DNA of 64,000 nt from assembly GCF_049650445.1 (NCBI RefSeq), contig NZ_JBASAD010000017.1:1-64000 (forward strand), in the 5' to 3' direction. Shown here in pieces: positions 60,387 to 64,000 of the stretch. The first letter of the stretch is position 1, and each line of letters begins with the position of its first letter. The position numbers were made by a program, and so were the translations under genes. A model generated the notes under the pieces. That model did not search any database and was not told where the DNA came from. It was given only the letters and a program-made list of their open reading frames with translations. Origin of the DNA: Castellaniella sp049650445. Its GTDB lineage: Bacteria > Pseudomonadota > Gammaproteobacteria > Burkholderiales > Burkholderiaceae_B.

Positions 60387-60511
60387 GCAAGTCCTCCGGT
60401 CGGATGACAGCCTGCAGGCGCCAGGCTGATGAATCATCATAACGGATTGGGGATTTATCAAAAAACGCACGATTTGCTGGCAAATCTGCTGCCAATCGGG
60501 AACAACGGACG

Positions 60512-60542
60512 AAAAAAAACCACCTGAAAAATCAAGTGGTTT
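60512..60542 (-). terminator. Terminator of tRNA-Ala
   Basis: On the minus strand AACCACTTGA pairs with TCAGGTGGTT around TTTTT (one G-T mismatch-like pair), followed by a run of T. It starts 8 bp beyond the tRNA 3' end. Confidence 0.8.
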
Positions 60543-60549
60543 GTTTTCT

Positions 60550-60625
<76 letters not shown>

Positions 60626-60768
60626 GAAAGACGTGAATTCTAGCACAGAAAAAACGGAGAGCGGGTCCTTGGGCAGCCGTCGTCCATCAGAGGGGGGCGG
60701 GTGCGGATGCGCAGGATGGCGCCATGGGCGACTACGCAGTACAGGCCGTTCGGGCCATGCGGCGACGA

Positions 60769-60774
60769 TATAAT
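60769..60774 (+). promoter_or_regulatory. Candidate argG -10 box
   Basis: TATAAT lies 39 bp upstream of the argG ATG. A good -35 is not obvious at the right distance, so this is only a partial promoter call. Confidence 0.35.
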
Positions 60775-60813
60775 GGCGGATTGATTTCAATTTCAGGCTT
60801 ATCCGGATCCCCC

Positions 60814-62157
60814 ATGAGCACAACCATTCTTGAAAACCTGCCGATCGGGCAGAAGGTCGGCATCGCCTTTTCGGGCGGGCTGGATACCAGCGCCGCGCTG
60901 CTGTGGATGAAGAACAAGGGCGCGCTGCCGTTCTCCTATACGGCGAACCTGGGGCAGCCCGACGAGCCGGATTACGACGAAATCCCCCGCAAGGCCCTGC
61001 GCTACGGCGCTCAGGGCGCGCGCCTGGTCGATTGCCGTGCGCAACTGGTGGCCGAGGGCATCGCCGCCCTGCAATGCAGCGCCTTTCATATTTCCACCGG
61101 CGGGGTGACGTACTTCAACACCACGCCGATCGGCCGTGCGGTCACGGGCACGATGTTGGTGTCGGCCATGCGCGAAGACGATGTCCACATCTGGGGCGAC
61201 GGCAGCACGTTCAAGGGCAACGACATCGAGCGTTTCTATCGCTACGGCCTGTTGACCAATCCGGACCTGAAGATCTACAAGCCCTGGCTGGACCAGCAGT
61301 TCATCGATGAGCTGGGCGGCCGCGCCGAGATGTCCCAGTACATGCAGGAAAACGGCTTCGACTACAAGATGTCGGCGGAAAAGGCCTATTCCACAGACTC
61401 CAACATGCTGGGCGCCACGCACGAGGCCAAGGATCTGGAACACCTGAATTCCGGCATCCGCATCGTCCAGCCCATCATGGGTGTGGCGTTCTGGAAGCCC
61501 GAGGTCGAGGTCAAGGCCGAGGAAGTCACGGTGCGCTTCGAGCAGGGCCAGCCGGTGGCCCTGAATGGGGTCGAATACGCCGACCCGGTCGAACTGATGC
61601 TGGAGGCCAACCGCATCGGTGGGCGTCACGGCCTGGGCATGAGCGACCAGATCGAGAACCGCATCATCGAGGCCAAGAGCCGCGGCATCTACGAGGCCCC
61701 GGGCATGGCGCTGCTGCACATCGCCTACGAGCGCCTGGTGACCGGGATTCACAACGAGGACACGATCGAGCAGTACCGCATCAATGGCCTGCGTCTGGGC
61801 CGTCTGCTGTATCAGGGGCGCTGGTTCGATCCCCAGGCCATCATGCTGCGCGAGACCGCCCAGCGCTGGGTGGCGCGCGCCATCACCGGCGAGGTTGCGC
61901 TGGAACTGCGCCGGGGCAATGACTATTCCATCCTGGATACGCGTTCGCCCAACCTGACCTATCACCCAGACCGCCTGACGATGGAAAAGGGCGAATCCGT
62001 GTTCTCGCCGCTGGACCGCATCGGCCAGTTGACGATGCGCAATCTGGACATCGTGGATACGCGTGCCAAGCTGTTCACATACACTCAGACGGGCCTGCTG
62101 ACCAAGACCAGCCAGTCGGACATTCCGCAACTGAAGCAGGATACGCCGGTGAAGTAA
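60814..62157 (+). CDS. argG: Argininosuccinate synthase
   Basis: A 447-residue enzyme of E. coli-type length that joins citrulline and aspartate with ATP in arginine synthesis. The N-type ATP pyrophosphatase motif is AFSGGLDTSAALLWM (residues about 19-33), and TGGVTYFNTTPIGRAVTGTM lies further on. ATG 60814 was chosen; the upstream frame to 60724 is not conserved. argF, encoding the preceding enzyme in the pathway, is 651 bp downstream. Confidence 0.98.
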   Translation: MSTTILENLPIGQKVGIAFSGGLDTSAALLWMKNKGALPFSYTANLGQPDEPDYDEIPRKALRYGAQGARLVDCRAQLVAEGIAALQCSAFHISTGGVTYFNTTPIGRAVTGTMLVSAMREDDVHIWGDGSTFKGNDIERFYRYGLLTNPDLKIYKPWLDQQFIDELGGRAEMSQYMQENGFDYKMSAEKAYSTDSNMLGATHEAKDLEHLNSGIRIVQPIMGVAFWKPEVEVKAEEVTVRFEQGQPVALNGVEYADPVELMLEANRIGGRHGLGMSDQIENRIIEAKSRGIYEAPGMALLHIAYERLVTGIHNEDTIEQYRINGLRLGRLLYQGRWFDPQAIMLRETAQRWVARAITGEVALELRRGNDYSILDTRSPNLTYHPDRLTMEKGESVFSPLDRIGQLTMRNLDIVDTRAKLFTYTQTGLLTKTSQSDIPQLKQDTPVK

Positions 62158-62199
62158 TCCGGGCGGGGCGCATGCGCCTCTCGCCCATGGCGTGATATT

Positions 62200-62225
62200 G
62201 GGGCTCCCTGCGGGGAGCCCCGTTC
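62200..62225 (+). terminator. Terminator between argG and the DUF3579 gene
   Basis: GGGGCTCCC (62200-62208) pairs with GGGAGCCCC (62213-62221), 9 bp around loop TGCG, followed by GTTC. The T-tract is weak. It serves argG and possibly also the convergent gene. Confidence 0.6.
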
Positions 62226-62282
62226 ATATCCGGCTTCGGCGTCGGTCCTTGCCTGCCGTGGCAGGGCTGCGAGGCAGGCGCT

Positions 62283-62618
62283 TCAGGCTGCCGATGAGAC
62301 CGATGGGGGAGCATCCCCGGAGTTGGTGCATTCGGCCGTGTCGGTGGTCTGCAGATGATTGTTGTCGGCGAAATCGCAGGCGAATTTCCAGGCCAGGGGT
62401 TCAAGCTGGCGCAGGCGATGGTCGATCATCACGCAGGGCAGGCCATCCAGGGTGCGCGGCATGGCGTAGGGGGAGTAGGACAGGGGATTGGCGATGGAAC
62501 CGGCCGGGCGGAACTGGGACAGGACCCCCGCCAGACGCTCGGCCCAGTCGCTGGGTCGAAACCGCTGGCCCTCCAGGGTCTTGCCGTGGATGATCAGGTG
62601 CTGGACAGGGTCGCTCAT
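62283..62618 (-). CDS. DUF3579 family protein
   Basis: A 111-residue protein from ATG 62618. The family core is clear: LIIHGKTLEGQRFRPSDWAE, RLAGVLSQFRPAGS, SYSPYAMPRTLDGLPCVMID. DUF3579 members are common next to argF in Burkholderiales, as I recall, but have no known function. It is divergent from argF; the gap of 190 bp carries the argF promoter. It has no signal peptide or membrane segment. Confidence 0.85.
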   Translation of the reverse strand: MSDPVQHLIIHGKTLEGQRFRPSDWAERLAGVLSQFRPAGSIANPLSYSPYAMPRTLDGLPCVMIDHRLRQLEPLAWKFACDFADNNHLQTTDTAECTNSGDAPPSVSSAA

Positions 62619-62756
62619 GTGGTGGTTCCAAAGATGGGACACACGTCCTGAGGCGCCAGGGGTTTGGCGAGTATCGCGGGCCGGATGGCGTACGAGGTCA
62701 AGGACGGGTGACATCCCCTTCGCCGGGCATTGTATCCGATCGAGGGGGGCAAAGCT

Positions 62757-62785
62757 TTGCATGCGTTCCGGGCACACGGTAAGAT
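62757..62785 (+). promoter_or_regulatory. Probable argF promoter
   Basis: TTGCAT-N17-TAAGAT, ending 23 bp before the argF ATG. Spacing is ideal and each hexamer matches consensus at four positions. Confidence 0.5.
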
Positions 62786-62808
62786 GGTCGTTTTACTCAA
62801 GGTTTGAC

Positions 62809-63759
62809 ATGTCTGCCGCCAATCCGACCGGGCCTTTGCGTCATTTTCTGCAATTGCGTGATTTTTCCGAGGATGAAATCCTTTACGTGATTGACCGGGC
62901 GCGCCTCATCAAGGACAAGTTCAAACGCTATCTGCCGCACCATACCTTGCATGACCGCAACCTGGCCATGGTGTTCGAAAAGGCCAGTACCCGCACCCGG
63001 GTGTCGTTCGAGGCCGGCATGTATCAGTTGGGCGGCTCGGTCATCTACCTGACCACCGAAGGCTCTCAACTGGGCCGCTCCGAACCCATCGAGGACACCG
63101 CCCGCGTGATCTCGCGCATGGTCGACCTGGTGATGATCCGCACCTTCGAGCAGACGCGCATCGAGCGTTTTGCCGCTCATTCGCGGGTGCCGGTCATCAA
63201 CGGGCTGACCAACGAATACCACCCCTGCCAGATCCTGGCCGACATCCTGACCTTCATCGAGCATCGCGGCTCGATCCGGGGCAAGACGGTCGCCTGGATC
63301 GGTGATGCCAACAATATGTCCTACACCTGGCTGCAGGCGGCCGAACTGCTGGGCTTCACCCTGCACGTGTCGGCACCGGCCGGTTACCGTCTGGATCCGC
63401 TCCGGGTGGGCAGCCAGCCGGTCTCCATCCTGCGCGAATTCGACGATCCGATCGAGGCCTGCAAGGGAGCCGATCTGGTCACGACGGACGTCTGGACCAG
63501 CATGGGCTACGAGGCCGAAAACGAGGCTCGTCGTCTGGCCTTTGCCGATTGGTGCGTGGATGACCGCATGATGGCGGTCGCCAATGTCGACGCCGTGTTC
63601 ATGCACTGCCTGCCGGCGCACCGGGGCGAAGAGGTCACCGGTGACGTCATCGACGGGCCTCAGAGCGTCGTCTGGGACGAGGCGGAAAATCGCCTGCATG
63701 TCCAGAAAGCGCTGATGGAGTTCCTGCTGCTGGGGCGTCTGGGAGCAGGGGCTTCTTGA
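62809..63759 (+). CDS. argF: Ornithine carbamoyltransferase
   Basis: A 316-residue enzyme that makes citrulline from ornithine and carbamoyl phosphate. Carbamoyl-phosphate site KASTRTRVSFEAG; ornithine-side motifs HPCQILADILTF and FMHCLPAHRGEEV. Length is typical. It is divergent from the DUF3579 gene and followed by a bidirectional terminator. Confidence 0.98.
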   Translation: MSAANPTGPLRHFLQLRDFSEDEILYVIDRARLIKDKFKRYLPHHTLHDRNLAMVFEKASTRTRVSFEAGMYQLGGSVIYLTTEGSQLGRSEPIEDTARVISRMVDLVMIRTFEQTRIERFAAHSRVPVINGLTNEYHPCQILADILTFIEHRGSIRGKTVAWIGDANNMSYTWLQAAELLGFTLHVSAPAGYRLDPLRVGSQPVSILREFDDPIEACKGADLVTTDVWTSMGYEAENEARRLAFADWCVDDRMMAVANVDAVFMHCLPAHRGEEVTGDVIDGPQSVVWDEAENRLHVQKALMEFLLLGRLGAGAS

Positions 63760-63836
63760 TATCTCGGGGCCGAGGCCTCGGTCAGAGAGCAGGACCGTCT
63801 TCCGGCGGTCCGGTCTCGCCGGCGCTGCGCACAAAA

Positions 63837-63866
63837 TGAAAAAGGACGCCGCAGCGTCCTTTTTTC
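63837..63866. terminator. Bidirectional terminator between argF and rpsT
   Basis: AAAGGACGC (63841-63849) pairs with GCGTCCTTT (63854-63862), with A-runs to the left and T-runs to the right, so it can stop argF and the minus-strand rpsT. Confidence 0.9.
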
Positions 63867-63890
63867 TGGCGCAAGCCCCGGGGGCCTGGA

Positions 63891-64000
63891 TCAGGCCAGA
63901 GCCTTGATCGCGATCGACAGGCGGCTCTTGTGGCGAGCTGCCTTGTTCTTGTGGATGATCTGCTTGTCAGCCACGCGGTCGATGACAGCGCTGGCCTTGC
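63891..64000 (-). CDS. rpsT: 30S ribosomal protein bS20, 3' end
   Basis: The last 36 codons and stop of a minus-strand gene cut by the window end. The residues KASAVIDRVADKQIIHKNKA then ARHKSRLSIAIKALA are the bS20 C-terminus. bS20 binds 16S rRNA in the 30S body. The start and upstream region are outside the window. Confidence 0.95.
   Translation of the reverse strand, partial: KASAVIDRVADKQIIHKNKAARHKSRLSIAIKALA

Overview
The window is a GC-rich, gene-dense stretch of a proteobacterial chromosome. Gene content and order resemble the flagellar/chemotaxis loci of Burkholderiales, and most closely the Alcaligenaceae (Bordetella, Achromobacter, Castellaniella and relatives). Supporting signs are E. 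coli-type argG, DUF3579 beside argF, long FlhF, the FliK-like/FlhB-C-terminal pair beside fliT, and rpsP-rimM-trmD beside alaS. The assignment is inferred from family knowledge, not from a database search.

Layout. 1-6.8 kb: chemotaxis operon cheA(partial)-cheW-mcp-cheR-cheB-cheY-cheZ, then a soluble MCP with a C-terminal sensor. 8.6-14.3 kb: flhB-flhA-flhF, translationally coupled. 14.25-15.8 kb (minus): flgN, flgM, flgA. 16.0-26.4 kb: flgBCDEFGHIJ and flgKL, for rod, hook, rings and junction. 26.6-29.1 kb: an MCP with a C-terminal xWxxF tether and a lipoprotein. 29.2-40.0 kb (minus): fliR,Q,P,O,N,M,L,K,J,I,H,G,F, for the export gate, C-ring, ATPase and MS-ring, with divergent fliE at 40.4 kb. 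40.8-45.1 kb (minus): an FlhB C-terminal paralogue, a second FliK-domain protein, fliT, fliS, fliD, flaG. 45.4 kb: fliA. 46.3 kb: a hemerythrin-like gene behind an NsrR-like operator.

From 46.7 kb the content is mainly housekeeping: alaS, a tusA-like gene, rpsP-rimM-trmD, then on the minus strand a PIG-L deacetylase, an EamA transporter, two more MCPs, a cupin, a methyltransferase remnant, a two-gene FAD sugar/alcohol dehydrogenase and tRNA-Ala(CGC). Then come argG, DUF3579, argF and the 3' end of rpsT.

Regulation. Three near-consensus sigma-28 promoters (TAAA-N15-GCCGTTAT/C) precede flgM, flgK and flaG, and both fliA and flgM lie here, so the late regulatory switch can be read from the window. 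No flagellin gene (fliC), flhG/fleN or cheD is present.

The most unusual observation is a pair of GC-rich palindromic elements. One forms the C-terminus of the first MCP and the other is inserted in frame in flhF. Their hairpin arms differ in sequence but stay self-complementary. Other points of interest are the hemerythrin/NsrR-like unit inside the flagellar locus, a FlhF with an altered G3 motif and a roughly 420-residue extension, and a six-TM MCP rich in membrane histidines coupled to a transporter. I do not see a wholly new multi-gene system.
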